A DNA stretch of 9,608 nt from Clostridiales bacterium (GTDB lineage Bacteria > Bacillota > Clostridia > Saccharofermentanales > UBA5734): assembly GCA_007133255.1 (NCBI GenBank), contig SLMY01000038.1, forward strand, positions 1-9,608. Reading direction: 5' to 3'. The notes beneath the pieces are model-generated. The model saw only the letters and a program-made list of their open reading frames with translations. It made no database searches and was not told the origin of the DNA. Positions 1-7,136 of this stretch are shown one piece after another. The position numbers and the translations under genes were made by a program. Numbering within the stretch: position 1 is the first letter of the stretch; the number at the start of each line of letters is the position of its first letter.

Positions 1-94
1 CTTTGTTTTTTTATTATTTCTGATTATTCCTTCATGTGCTACACTGACAAGTGAGCAGCAGACAGTTTTGAACAAACGCTGTCAGGAAAAGAAA

Positions 95-1012
95 GTGAGA
101 ACCAAGGTGAAAGTAACGTGTCAAGTGATGCCTGAAGATGACGGCTGCCGGGCTGTTGATGTCTTGTGCCGGCGTACCGGCATGTCACGGCTGATGGCTA
201 AACGAATCAGGATTCACGGCCGCCTTACCTGTAATGGCCGGTTTCAGCGCATGATCGACCGGGTCAGGCCCGGGGATGTGCTGGAGGCAAGTTTGCCTTC
301 TGAAAAAGAAAAACCCGTATCAATCAGGGACATCCCTGACGCGCCTTTTGTCTATCGCGATCAGTGGCTGCTGGTTGTCGCCAAACCGCCTGGCATGGTT
401 ATCCATCCCACTTATCTGCATCACGAGGGGTCATTGACACATCAGTTGTCAGACCTTCCGCTTCACCCGGTTATTCGTCTCGACCGCGATACATCCGGCG
501 CGGTCTTGATCGCGCTGAACGGTCACGCGCACCATGTTTTGACTCAAAACAAAATGGAAAAACTCTATATTGGTCTGGTTCATGGTAAGATGCGCGGCCG
601 CCTGGGTCTGATCCAGGCCCCGATTGGCCGCGTCGCGGGCAGCATCATGCTGCGTCAGGTGAGCGCTGATGGCGCGCCTGCCTATACAACCTGGCAAGTC
701 ATTCGCTATTATCCTGAAGCGGATGTGTCACTGGTACGCTTCAAGCTGCTGACCGGCCGCACGCATCAGATTCGTGTCCATTGCCGGTCTATCGGGCATC
801 CGCTCGTTGGTGACGGACTTTACGGCTGGCTGGAAACAAATCGCGCCACCCTGCTGGACAGGCTGATAGGCCGTCAGGCGCTGCACGCCGCGCAGCTGCG
901 CTTTATCCATCCGGAGACATTCCGGCATATCCGGGTCGCGGCGCCTTTTCCGGAAGATTTTCGTCAGCTGCTGCGAAAGGTCGCGCAAGAGACAAAAACA
1001 ATGATGAACTGA
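95..1012 (+). CDS. RluA-family RNA pseudouridine synthase with N-terminal S4-like domain
   Basis: The enzyme isomerises specific uridines to pseudouridine in rRNA or tRNA in the cytoplasm; the target cannot be read from sequence. Counting from the GTG at 95 (305 aa), residues about 18-63 resemble an S4 RNA-binding fold. The catalytic domain follows, with AKPPGMVIHP near 96-105, the RLDRDTSG motif near 128-135 whose Asp130 is the expected catalytic residue, and GRTHQIRVH near 221-229. Length is normal for the family. I chose GTG 95 because AGGA at 84-87 sits 7 nt upstream; a TTG at 68 (314 aa) and an ATG at 128 are in-frame alternatives with poorer ribosome sites. It stands alone on this strand and converges on recN. 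The family is certain; the subfamily (RluD-like or YlyB/YhcT-like) is not. Confidence 0.92.
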   Translation: MRTKVKVTCQVMPEDDGCRAVDVLCRRTGMSRLMAKRIRIHGRLTCNGRFQRMIDRVRPGDVLEASLPSEKEKPVSIRDIPDAPFVYRDQWLLVVAKPPGMVIHPTYLHHEGSLTHQLSDLPLHPVIRLDRDTSGAVLIALNGHAHHVLTQNKMEKLYIGLVHGKMRGRLGLIQAPIGRVAGSIMLRQVSADGAPAYTTWQVIRYYPEADVSLVRFKLLTGRTHQIRVHCRSIGHPLVGDGLYGWLETNRATLLDRLIGRQALHAAQLRFIHPETFRHIRVAAPFPEDFRQLLRKVAQETKTMMN

Positions 1013-1201
1013 CAATTATTGATCGAACAGCAGCAGACGCCTGTCTAATAGTGCGCTGTTCATCCTCGCCCTGAACCACGGGGTTTTTCGCGCATCCAGA
1101 TAAAAAAACTAAAAAAGACACCACTGGTGTGAAGGACGAGCGGCTTCGTCACGCCGGTTAAACGACCGCATGATCCGCTGACTGATTAATCTTCATTGCA
1201 G
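1013..1201. other. Convergent intergenic region with dyad symmetries
   Basis: No gene is visible between the two convergent stop codons. Just after the plus-strand gene, GAACAGC (1025-1031) and GCTGTTC (1055-1061) form a perfect 7-bp inverted repeat enclosing a smaller AGAC/GTCT hairpin (1035-1046). A weak AACC/GGTT stem (1074-1085) runs into five T residues ending at 1088 and may help to end the plus-strand transcript. The minus-strand terminator is listed separately. These structures were read by eye and their stability was not calculated. Confidence 0.5.
1101..1150 (-). terminator. Rho-independent terminator of the recN-end operon
   Basis: Read on the minus strand, a 5-bp GACGA/TCGTC hairpin (1150-1135) is followed by ACACC-AGT-GGTGT (1130-1118), then a C, six T, AG and seven T. 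The stem directly before the long T-rich tract is typical of intrinsic terminators. It lies about 70-100 nt past the recN stop. The tract is not preceded by a stem on the plus strand, so it looks one-directional. Confidence 0.75.
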
Positions 1202-2995
1202 CTAGTCTGCTTCCTGTCTGATCCTGCAGGCCTGGCGCAGCATACGGTCTGCCAGCTGCCTGGCCTCCTGCTGCCCGGTGCCACCGGAAAGGAGGCGTCC
1301 CAGCTCTTCACTGCGCTGATTCTGATTCAAAACGGTCAGGGTGCTGGATGTCCGGTTATCTGTAGCTGATTTCATCACGAAAAGATGCGCGTCAGCCATC
1401 GCCGCGATCTGAGCCAGATGTGTGATGCAGAACACCTGCCGCCGGCGGGAGAGTTTCATCAGTTTCTCGGCGACACGGTCTGCCGTATGGCCGCTGACCC
1501 CGCTGTCTATCTCGTCGAAGATCAGGACAGGGATCTGGTCTGCCTGGGCCAGGATCACCTTGATCGCCAGCATGATCCTGGAAGCTTCTCCGCCAGAGGC
1601 GATTTTCGACAAGGGCTTTAAGGGTTCGCCGGGATTCGCTGAAAACTCAAACGCGACATCATCCATGCCTTGTGCCTTAAAAGAAGCCTTGCCGGAATCT
1701 TGCCGGTTCTGAGCCAAAAGACGGGGCTGGAAAGTAACTGCGAAGCGAATATTGGGCATACCCAGGTCTTTGAGCTGTGCCGCGATTGCCTTTTCCAGCA
1801 GGTTGGCCTGTTCGCGTCGAGCCTGCGTCAGCGCGCTGCCCAGCTCTATGAGCCGCTCCTCAAGCTGGCGTCGGCGCTGCAGCAGTTTTTCATAGGCCGC
1901 TTCGCCTGCGTCAAGGCTTTCCAGTTTTTGCTTCGCCTGCTCAAAAAATCTCAAAACCATTTCCAGACTGCCGCCATGTTTCTGCTTCAGCCTGTATAAA
2001 AGGTCCAGCCGTTCATCTATCTGGTCCAGCTGCGCCGGGTCCAGCTCCAGTCCGTCCAGACGCGTGCGTATATCGTCAGCGGCACTTTGCAGGAGTATGA
2101 GTCCTTCTTCTACCTGTTGATGGGTCTCTTCCAGCCCGCGGACATGCCGCGCGGCAGCTCCGGTTTTCTCACTGATCAGTCCCAGCGCGGTCAAGACAGA
2201 CAAAGGCTGGTCTTCTGTCAGCAGGTCATAAGCTTCTGATAAGGACTGGATAATTTTCTCAGCGTTCGCGAGCAGACGCCGGCGCTCAGACAAGCGCTCG
2301 TCTTCCTGTGGTTTTATATTCGCGGCCTCGATTTCCTGAACCTGGTAGCGCAGCATGTCAAGCATCCGCTCGCGCTGCGCCGGATCATCACCCAGCTCAG
2401 TCATCTGCCGCCTGCATTGTCTCCAGGCACGCAATGCTTCCTGATATGGCCTTTTAGCCTCCGCGATCGCTTCTTTGCCAAACCGGTCGAGCAGCTGCAG
2501 ATGCATCTCGCTTCTGAAGATAGCCTGCTGATCATGCTGGCCATGAATATCGATCAGGGAGGAAGACAACTCACGCAGCAGGCTGAGCGGAATCAGGCGC
2601 CCGTTCAGCCTGCAGACAGTCCGGCCGGAAGCCTGGACTTCCCTGGTTAGAATCAGCTCATCAGGTTCATCCGGCCGCGCCTTCTCAACCCCGCCCGTTT
2701 CATTTTCTGTCTCCCGGCCCGCGTCTGCTGTTTCTTTCAGACCCAGTTCAGACAGCAGTTTTCCAGGCAGACAGTCAAGATCTCCTTCAAAAACCGCTTC
2801 AATAACTGCCTTGTCTTTACCGTGGCGGATCAACTCACGACTGGCACGACTGCCGCACAAAACAGAAATAGCGTCAATCAGAATTGATTTACCGGCGCCT
2901 GTCTCACCGGTAAGTACAGTCAGTCCAGCGCCAGGGGCTAAAACCGCTCGATCAATCAGGGCAAAATCAGTAATCTCAACTTGAACAAGCATCAT
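1202..2995 (-). CDS. recN: DNA repair ATPase RecN
   Basis: RecN is an SMC-like ATPase that acts early in recombinational repair of double-strand breaks, on the nucleoid. The 597-aa product has the family's two-part ABC head: Walker A GETGAGKS at 30-37, the Q-loop region IHGQHDQQ at 150-157, the signature SGGEAS at 467-472, Walker B VLIFDEIDSG at 490-499 and the H-loop THLAQ at 525-529. Predicted coiled-coil arms lie at about 180-260 and 340-405. A Glu-rich, polar stretch of about 25 residues (87-112) separates two head strands where relatives usually have a short turn. The start ATG overlaps the argR stop by 4 nt (ATGA), implying translational coupling; a second ATG follows directly. It is the last gene before the terminator. 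Confidence 0.98.
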   Translation of the reverse strand: MMLVQVEITDFALIDRAVLAPGAGLTVLTGETGAGKSILIDAISVLCGSRASRELIRHGKDKAVIEAVFEGDLDCLPGKLLSELGLKETADAGRETENETGGVEKARPDEPDELILTREVQASGRTVCRLNGRLIPLSLLRELSSSLIDIHGQHDQQAIFRSEMHLQLLDRFGKEAIAEAKRPYQEALRAWRQCRRQMTELGDDPAQRERMLDMLRYQVQEIEAANIKPQEDERLSERRRLLANAEKIIQSLSEAYDLLTEDQPLSVLTALGLISEKTGAAARHVRGLEETHQQVEEGLILLQSAADDIRTRLDGLELDPAQLDQIDERLDLLYRLKQKHGGSLEMVLRFFEQAKQKLESLDAGEAAYEKLLQRRRQLEERLIELGSALTQARREQANLLEKAIAAQLKDLGMPNIRFAVTFQPRLLAQNRQDSGKASFKAQGMDDVAFEFSANPGEPLKPLSKIASGGEASRIMLAIKVILAQADQIPVLIFDEIDSGVSGHTADRVAEKLMKLSRRRQVFCITHLAQIAAMADAHLFVMKSATDNRTSSTLTVLNQNQRSEELGRLLSGGTGQQEARQLADRMLRQACRIRQEAD

Positions 2996-3459
2996 GTAGC
3001 GGACACCATCATCTGATTTAAAAGCCTGGTCAGGTCTTGAGCCTGTTCAGGTGTACGGACCACGATAAAAACGGTATCATCACCCGCGATTGTGCCCACC
3101 ACTTCTGTCAGATTCATAGAATCAAGCGCTGAAGCACTCGCCTGGGCCATACCTGGCAATGTCTTGACAATAACCAGGTTAACGGCCATATCTATTTTTG
3201 TAACAGCTTCTGAAAACACTTTCAGCAGCCGTCCGGAAGGCGCGTCTCCTCCCCGCTCCAGCGCGACATATTTCTGCTGTCCTTTACCATCACTGATCTT
3301 AATAATGCCAAGCTCTTTAATATCACGAGAGATGGTCGCCTGTGTAGCGAAGAGCCCGTTATCATTAAGACGGCTGACAAGTTCTTCCTGGGTACCAATA
3401 TTACGATCACGGATGAGTTGCAGCAAACTGGCCTGCCGTTGAGCTTTTGTCGGTTTCAA
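2992..3459 (-). CDS. argR: Arginine repressor ArgR (AhrC type)
   Basis: This is the hexameric, arginine-dependent regulator of arginine biosynthesis and catabolism genes. The 155-aa length is typical. Residues 1-66 form the winged helix-turn-helix, with TQATISRDIKEL (39-50) as the recognition segment. The C-terminal oligomerisation and arginine-binding domain includes LPGMAQASASALDSM (101-115) and GTIAGDDT (122-129), whose Asp pair is the expected ligand contact. The start is a TTG at 3459 overlapping the nadK stop as TTGA; GGGGG at 3472-3468, 8 nt upstream, supports it, and the N-terminus matches the family. It lies between nadK and recN, as in many Bacillota. I see no convincing ARG box in the window, so autoregulation is not shown. 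Confidence 0.97.
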   Translation of the reverse strand: MKPTKAQRQASLLQLIRDRNIGTQEELVSRLNDNGLFATQATISRDIKELGIIKISDGKGQQKYVALERGGDAPSGRLLKVFSEAVTKIDMAVNLVIVKTLPGMAQASASALDSMNLTEVVGTIAGDDTVFIVVRTPEQAQDLTRLLNQMMVSAT

Positions 3460-4319
3460 TTGACTTTCCCCCTGGCTTGAATCTTCTGAGGCAAAGTCGC
3501 GTAAAAGCGGTCTTCACCCAGCCGAAGCATTTTTAATGATCGTTGTGCCTGCTTGATAACAATAGAGCAGCCGCTGGCCAGATCGATTTCTTTACGACCA
3601 TCTATGGCTAGCACAGCATGATAAGGATATTCACAAATACGGATAGCAACCGCACTGTCGGCATGCGCGATATAACTGCGGTTATGCAAGGTATGCGGAC
3701 AGATGGGTGTAATCAGCATCAGCTTCAGATCCGGATGAACAATGGGTCCGCTGGCTGACAGTGAATAAGCGGTTGAACCCGTTGGCGTTGAGACAATAAT
3801 GCCATCACCGGGAATCCGTTCCACCATTTCCCGGTTAATCTGCAGATCCAGCATCAGGATCCGGGATTTTCCGCCCCTTGATATAACAGCGTCATTCAGC
3901 GCGTCGCCCTGTTCAAGCAGATTTCCTTCCGGATCGTAACAGGCCACACTCAGCATCATGCGCTCATCAATCTGATACTGTCCGTGAAAAATTTTCTTTA
4001 TCGAGTCCTCAACTGATTCCGGCTTGATTTCCGGCAGAAAACCAACACTGCCCAGATTAATCCCGGCAATCGGCAACGCTTCACATCCCGGCAGATGAAC
4101 GGCGGATAAAAAGGTTCCGTCTCCCCCCATGCTTAAGGTCAAATCACAAGAGGCATATTCACCTATCTCTACATGTTCTGCTTCGGCCAGCTGTGTCTGG
4201 GCATACTGACTGCCAATCAGACAGCTGCCGCCCAGCTGACTGACAAGCTTCGCGGCGTTTCTGGCAATCGCCAGATCTCTGTCTTTGTCAGGATTAACAT
4301 ATAATCCAAATTTCATCAT
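3456..4319 (-). CDS. nadK: NAD kinase
   Basis: The enzyme phosphorylates NAD to NADP in the cytoplasm using ATP or polyphosphate. The 287-aa product has the defining GGDGT motif (65-69, catalytic Asp67), the LNDAVI segment (141-146), the long conserved loop GDGIIVSTPTGSTAYSLSAS (171-190), ITPICPHTLHNR (203-214) and a C-terminal DGRKEIDL strand (240-247). All expected motifs are present. AGGGGG lies only 2 nt from the first ATG (4319) but 5 nt from the second (4316), so the second may be the true start. It overlaps argR by 4 nt and follows the kinase-like gene after 111 nt, in which I found no clear promoter; it may be read from the promoter upstream of that gene. Confidence 0.98.
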   Translation of the reverse strand: MMKFGLYVNPDKDRDLAIARNAAKLVSQLGGSCLIGSQYAQTQLAEAEHVEIGEYASCDLTLSMGGDGTFLSAVHLPGCEALPIAGINLGSVGFLPEIKPESVEDSIKKIFHGQYQIDERMMLSVACYDPEGNLLEQGDALNDAVISRGGKSRILMLDLQINREMVERIPGDGIIVSTPTGSTAYSLSASGPIVHPDLKLMLITPICPHTLHNRSYIAHADSAVAIRICEYPYHAVLAIDGRKEIDLASGCSIVIKQAQRSLKMLRLGEDRFYATLPQKIQARGKVN

Positions 4320-4430
4320 GTCCCCCTGCGCTGTTGTGACCCCTGACCATCTGAGCCGTTAATCAATCACACGCCAGCTGAGCCAGCTGCTGAACGGCAT
4401 GCGCCTGGCCGGCGTTAAAAAGGCTTCCTG

Positions 4431-5039
4431 TTACTGCAGCATTTTCGCGAGTTTAGCCACAGCGTCTTCAATGCCGAATTTTGATACATTGATTGACAGA
4501 TCATAGGAACTGCATTCTCCCCATTCATTTTCTGAATAGAAATTGTAGTAGTTCGCCCGCAGTTTGTCCATTCGCTTGACCAGCTGAACGGTTTCTTTAC
4601 GCTCTGATTGCTCATAGTCCATCACGCGTTTCACACGATCTTCCATATCCGCTGTGACAAAAATAGAGATCATATCAGGATCTTTTTTCAAAACTTCATC
4701 AGCAACACGGCCAACGATCACGCAGGATCCTTCTTCGGCCGCTTTTTTTATCACAGAAACCTGCATGTGAAAGACTTTATAATTCACATCATAAAAATAT
4801 AGGATCTCATGCTGCGAAAAAGGCGAAAACGGGTTGTAGTTATCATCTGGGAAATAGTTGACGGGTTGTTCATCGGCACCATTAATCATTGATTCTGATT
4901 CACCAAATTCTTTTGCTGTCCGCTCTATCAGCCGCTTGTCATAACAGGGAATATCAAGCATGTCGGCCAGTTTCTGGCTGATTTCATGTCCGCCGCTGCC
5001 AAATTCACGACTGATGCAGATAATCGTACGCTTTTTCAT
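4431..5039 (-). CDS. Cytidylate-kinase-like family protein
   Basis: A 202-aa P-loop protein of the cytidylate-kinase-like family, common in Clostridia and of largely unproven substrate. Seen here: an N-terminal strand and a glycine-rich loop ISREFGSGGHEI (9-20) in the Walker A position, lacking the classic GK(S/T); YDKRLIERTAKEFG (33-46); CVIVGRVADEVL (106-117), resembling the kinase core; and a basic and aromatic C-terminal part with RANYYNFY (161-168) and YDLSIN (179-184), as in the family. It differs from true Cmk in the P-loop and length, so CMP kinase activity should not be assumed. The start has a near-perfect ribosome site 6 nt upstream. Its G+C, counted by hand over 4441-5040, is about 42%; three sampled lines in nadK and dxs gave about 50-68%. 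It occupies the place where tlyA often sits between dxs and nadK. Family assignment is fairly sure; function is unknown. Confidence 0.82.
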   Translation of the reverse strand: MKKRTIICISREFGSGGHEISQKLADMLDIPCYDKRLIERTAKEFGESESMINGADEQPVNYFPDDNYNPFSPFSQHEILYFYDVNYKVFHMQVSVIKKAAEEGSCVIVGRVADEVLKKDPDMISIFVTADMEDRVKRVMDYEQSERKETVQLVKRMDKLRANYYNFYSENEWGECSSYDLSINVSKFGIEDAVAKLAKMLQ

Positions 5040-5045
5040 AGTGAG

Positions 5046-5052
5046 CCTCCTT
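5046..5052 (-). promoter_or_regulatory. Strong ribosome binding site of the kinase-like gene
   Basis: The minus strand reads AAGGAGG, 6 nt before the ATG at 5039. It is close to the full anti-Shine-Dalgarno complement and fixes the start codon. Confidence 0.85.
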
Positions 5053-5082
5053 ACCGGTTAACAGGTTTCGGGTTCCACTTTC

Positions 5083-5098
5083 GCGCCTGCATGGGCGC
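5083..5098 (-). other. GC-rich hairpin in the leader of the kinase-like gene
   Basis: GCGCC (5083-5087) and GGCGC (5094-5098) form a 5-bp stem with a 6-nt loop between the proposed promoter and the ribosome site. No T tract follows on either strand, so it is not a typical terminator. It may stabilise or control the leader; that is inference. Confidence 0.35.
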
Positions 5099-5125
5099 TT
5101 ACGTTCACTCAGATTTTGTATATCT

Positions 5126-5154
5126 ATCATAACACGCTGGTATAGCGGGTACAA
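5126..5154 (-). promoter_or_regulatory. Possible sigma-A promoter for the kinase-like gene and downstream genes
   Basis: On the minus strand TTGTAC (5154-5149) is followed after exactly 17 nt by TATGAT (5131-5126). The -10 matches consensus at five of six positions and the spacing is ideal; the -35 matches only at TTG. Transcription would begin near 5119 and give a leader of about 80 nt. The -35 and most of the spacer lie within the left copy of the tandem repeat. Confidence 0.5.
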
Positions 5155-5187
5155 TCAGTTCACGCTGGTACAGCAGGTATAATCAGT
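5133..5187. repeat. 28-bp tandem duplication at the dxs 3' end
   Basis: Two copies, 5133-5159 and 5161-5187, match at 24 of 27 positions with a 28-nt period. The three differences (5143/5171, 5147/5175, 5152/5180) are all transitions. The right copy contains the dxs stop TGA (5185-5183); the left copy repeats it outside the gene. Each copy has a short dyad: GCTG-GTA-CAGC at 5164-5174, and a related one at 5135-5147 that loses the inner pair and gains an outer one. Confidence 0.85.
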
Positions 5188-7114
5188 GCCTGTCCGCGCA
5201 TAATTGCATGGCCGCTTCAGCGATCGACTCCGGCTGCAGCCGGTTGAGCGCCAGCAGCTGGTCACGGCTTCCCTGGCACAGCGGGTGATCTTTTACACCC
5301 AGGCAGTCAAAGACCACACCAGGCACAGCTTTGATCAGGAAAGGCAGCGCGCTGTGTCCAAAACCACCTTCGCATAAAGCTTCTTCGATAAAGAGCACCC
5401 GACGGGTTCTGGCCACAGATGTTTTCAGGGTCTGATGATCAATCGGCTTGGCGCAGACAAACAGCAGAACCTGGGCTGAGACACCTCGCTCAGCCAGATT
5501 GTTAGCAGCTTCAAGCGCTGGCCCGGCCATAGTGCCCAGGGCAGCCAGGGTTATATCGCTTCCATCACGTAAAACACACGCCTGCTGAATACGCGGTAAT
5601 GAGTTGTCTGACACATGATCATCAGACTCAGACACAGACGGCTTCGGCTCAGGTAAAGGCGTTGGCCACTGCCTGCCGCGCGGATAACGGATCGCGACCG
5701 GCCCCAATTTATTTTCAAGCGCGTAATCCATAACCGCCCTCAACTGTTTATAGTCAGCCGGGCAGTAGATTTCCAGCCCCGGCAGCGGCAGCAGCAGACT
5801 TAAGTCATAAATGCCCTGGTGCGTTTCACCGTCTTCGCCGACTATACCAGCACGATCTACAATGATAACCACCGGCAGGCACTGCAGACACACATCATGC
5901 AGCAGCTGATCATAAGCTCTTTGCAGAAAAGTTGAGTAAAGCGCGATCACCGGTTTCATCCCGCCGGCCGCCAGTCCGGCCGCCAGTGTCATCGCGTGCT
6001 GTTCAGCAATACCAACATCAAAAAACCGTGCCGGGTAGGACGCGGCGAAGGTTGTTAGCCCTGTCCCTCCCGTCATCGCGGCTGATATAGCGCATATTTT
6101 AGGCTGTCTGGCAGCTTTCTCGGCTAGATATCGGCCAAAAACTTCTGAAAAAGAAGTTTTGTCCGGCTTCAACGAATGGCCGTTCACCAGTCCGTTCTCA
6201 ATGATAAAAGGCGCGACACCATGATAAAGATCGGGTGATTCTTCAGCATAGCTATAACCGCGGCCTTTTTGGGTCAGGACATGGAGCAGGACAGGCCCGT
6301 TAATGTTGCGGATAACCTGCAGGTGTTCAATCATATCGTCCAGATCATGACCATCGATCGGTCCGTAGTAGCGAAATCCAAGCTGCTCAAACAGAATACC
6401 GCTTTGCTGAAGCGCCAGCCTGGTGGTCCGCTTAAAAAGCATCATCAGCCGATAAAAAGGGCGTCCGACCAGGGGAATTTTATTCATCACTGATTCGATT
6501 CTGGATTTAGCGCGGATATACCGCTTTGAGACACGCAGGTTTTCCAGATGCCTTGACAATCCTCCCACATTCGGGCTGATAGACATCTGGTTGTCATTGA
6601 GGATCACAATCAGGTTCTCACCTGACTGTCCGGCGTCATTAAGCGCTTCAAATGCCATACCGCCTGTCAAGGCGCCATCTCCGATCACCGCGATGGCCTG
6701 TCCATGTCTGCCGCTGTGCGCCTGCGCCCGGCTAAGCCCGAGCGCGGCTGATATAGATGTACTGCTGTGGCCAGTATTGAAAAAGTCGTAACAGCTTTCT
6801 GATATCTTGGGAAAACCCGACAAGCCGCCCATTTTGCGCAGGGTACAGAAAGATTCCAGCCGCCCGGTGAGGATCTTCCAGGCATATGCCTGATGTCCAA
6901 CATCGAAAACGATCTGATCATGTGTAAAGTCGAAAACCTTGAGTATGGCCAGGGTCAGTTCGATCACACCCAGATTTGAGGCCAGGTGACCCCCGTTTTC
7001 AGCGACGGTCTGAATGATCAGCTCACGTATTTCCCCGGCCAGTGAGAAGAGCTCTTCTTCGCCAAGTTTTTTGATGTCTTCTGGTGTTTTGATTTTTTTA
7101 AGTATCGATTCCAT
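5183..7114 (-). CDS. dxs: 1-deoxy-D-xylulose-5-phosphate synthase
   Basis: A thiamine-diphosphate enzyme joining pyruvate and glyceraldehyde 3-phosphate to make DXP, the first step of the MEP isoprenoid pathway and a precursor for thiamine and pyridoxal. Numbered from ATG 7114 (643 aa), it shows GGHLASNLG (41-49), GHQAYAW (73-79), the ThDP/metal motif GDGALTGG (145-152) with ILNDNQMSISPN following, and the second domain's DVGIAEQHAMT (366-376) with catalytic Glu371. The C-terminal transketolase domain is complete. Residues about 480-509 form a Pro/Ser/Asp-rich linker longer than usual. I chose ATG 7114 because GGAG (7123-7120) lies 5 nt upstream and the N-terminus then matches relatives; a GTG at 7147 would overlap ispA by 11 nt without a ribosome site. 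It follows ispA closely, so both isoprenoid enzymes are probably co-transcribed. Confidence 0.98.
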   Translation of the reverse strand: MESILKKIKTPEDIKKLGEEELFSLAGEIRELIIQTVAENGGHLASNLGVIELTLAILKVFDFTHDQIVFDVGHQAYAWKILTGRLESFCTLRKMGGLSGFPKISESCYDFFNTGHSSTSISAALGLSRAQAHSGRHGQAIAVIGDGALTGGMAFEALNDAGQSGENLIVILNDNQMSISPNVGGLSRHLENLRVSKRYIRAKSRIESVMNKIPLVGRPFYRLMMLFKRTTRLALQQSGILFEQLGFRYYGPIDGHDLDDMIEHLQVIRNINGPVLLHVLTQKGRGYSYAEESPDLYHGVAPFIIENGLVNGHSLKPDKTSFSEVFGRYLAEKAARQPKICAISAAMTGGTGLTTFAASYPARFFDVGIAEQHAMTLAAGLAAGGMKPVIALYSTFLQRAYDQLLHDVCLQCLPVVIIVDRAGIVGEDGETHQGIYDLSLLLPLPGLEIYCPADYKQLRAVMDYALENKLGPVAIRYPRGRQWPTPLPEPKPSVSESDDHVSDNSLPRIQQACVLRDGSDITLAALGTMAGPALEAANNLAERGVSAQVLLFVCAKPIDHQTLKTSVARTRRVLFIEEALCEGGFGHSALPFLIKAVPGVVFDCLGVKDHPLCQGSRDQLLALNRLQPESIAEAAMQLCADRH

Positions 7115-7136
7115 GTAAGCTCCACTCAGCTTTGAA

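Noticed and set aside
37..45. Possible extended -10 (TG-C-TACACT) upstream of the pseudouridine synthase gene
   Set aside because: No recognisable -35 at the right distance, and the match to TATAAT is only partial.
4347..4406. A 13-codon reading frame (starting MPFSSW) and a 9-bp direct repeat of GCCAGCTG between the kinase-like gene and nadK
   Set aside because: No good ribosome site, no run of regulatory codons and no linked terminator/antiterminator pair, so a leader peptide is not supported.
5178..5183. TATAAT on the plus strand
   Set aside because: It points away from the minus-strand genes, has no clear -35 and no plus-strand gene follows; it is part of the tandem repeat.
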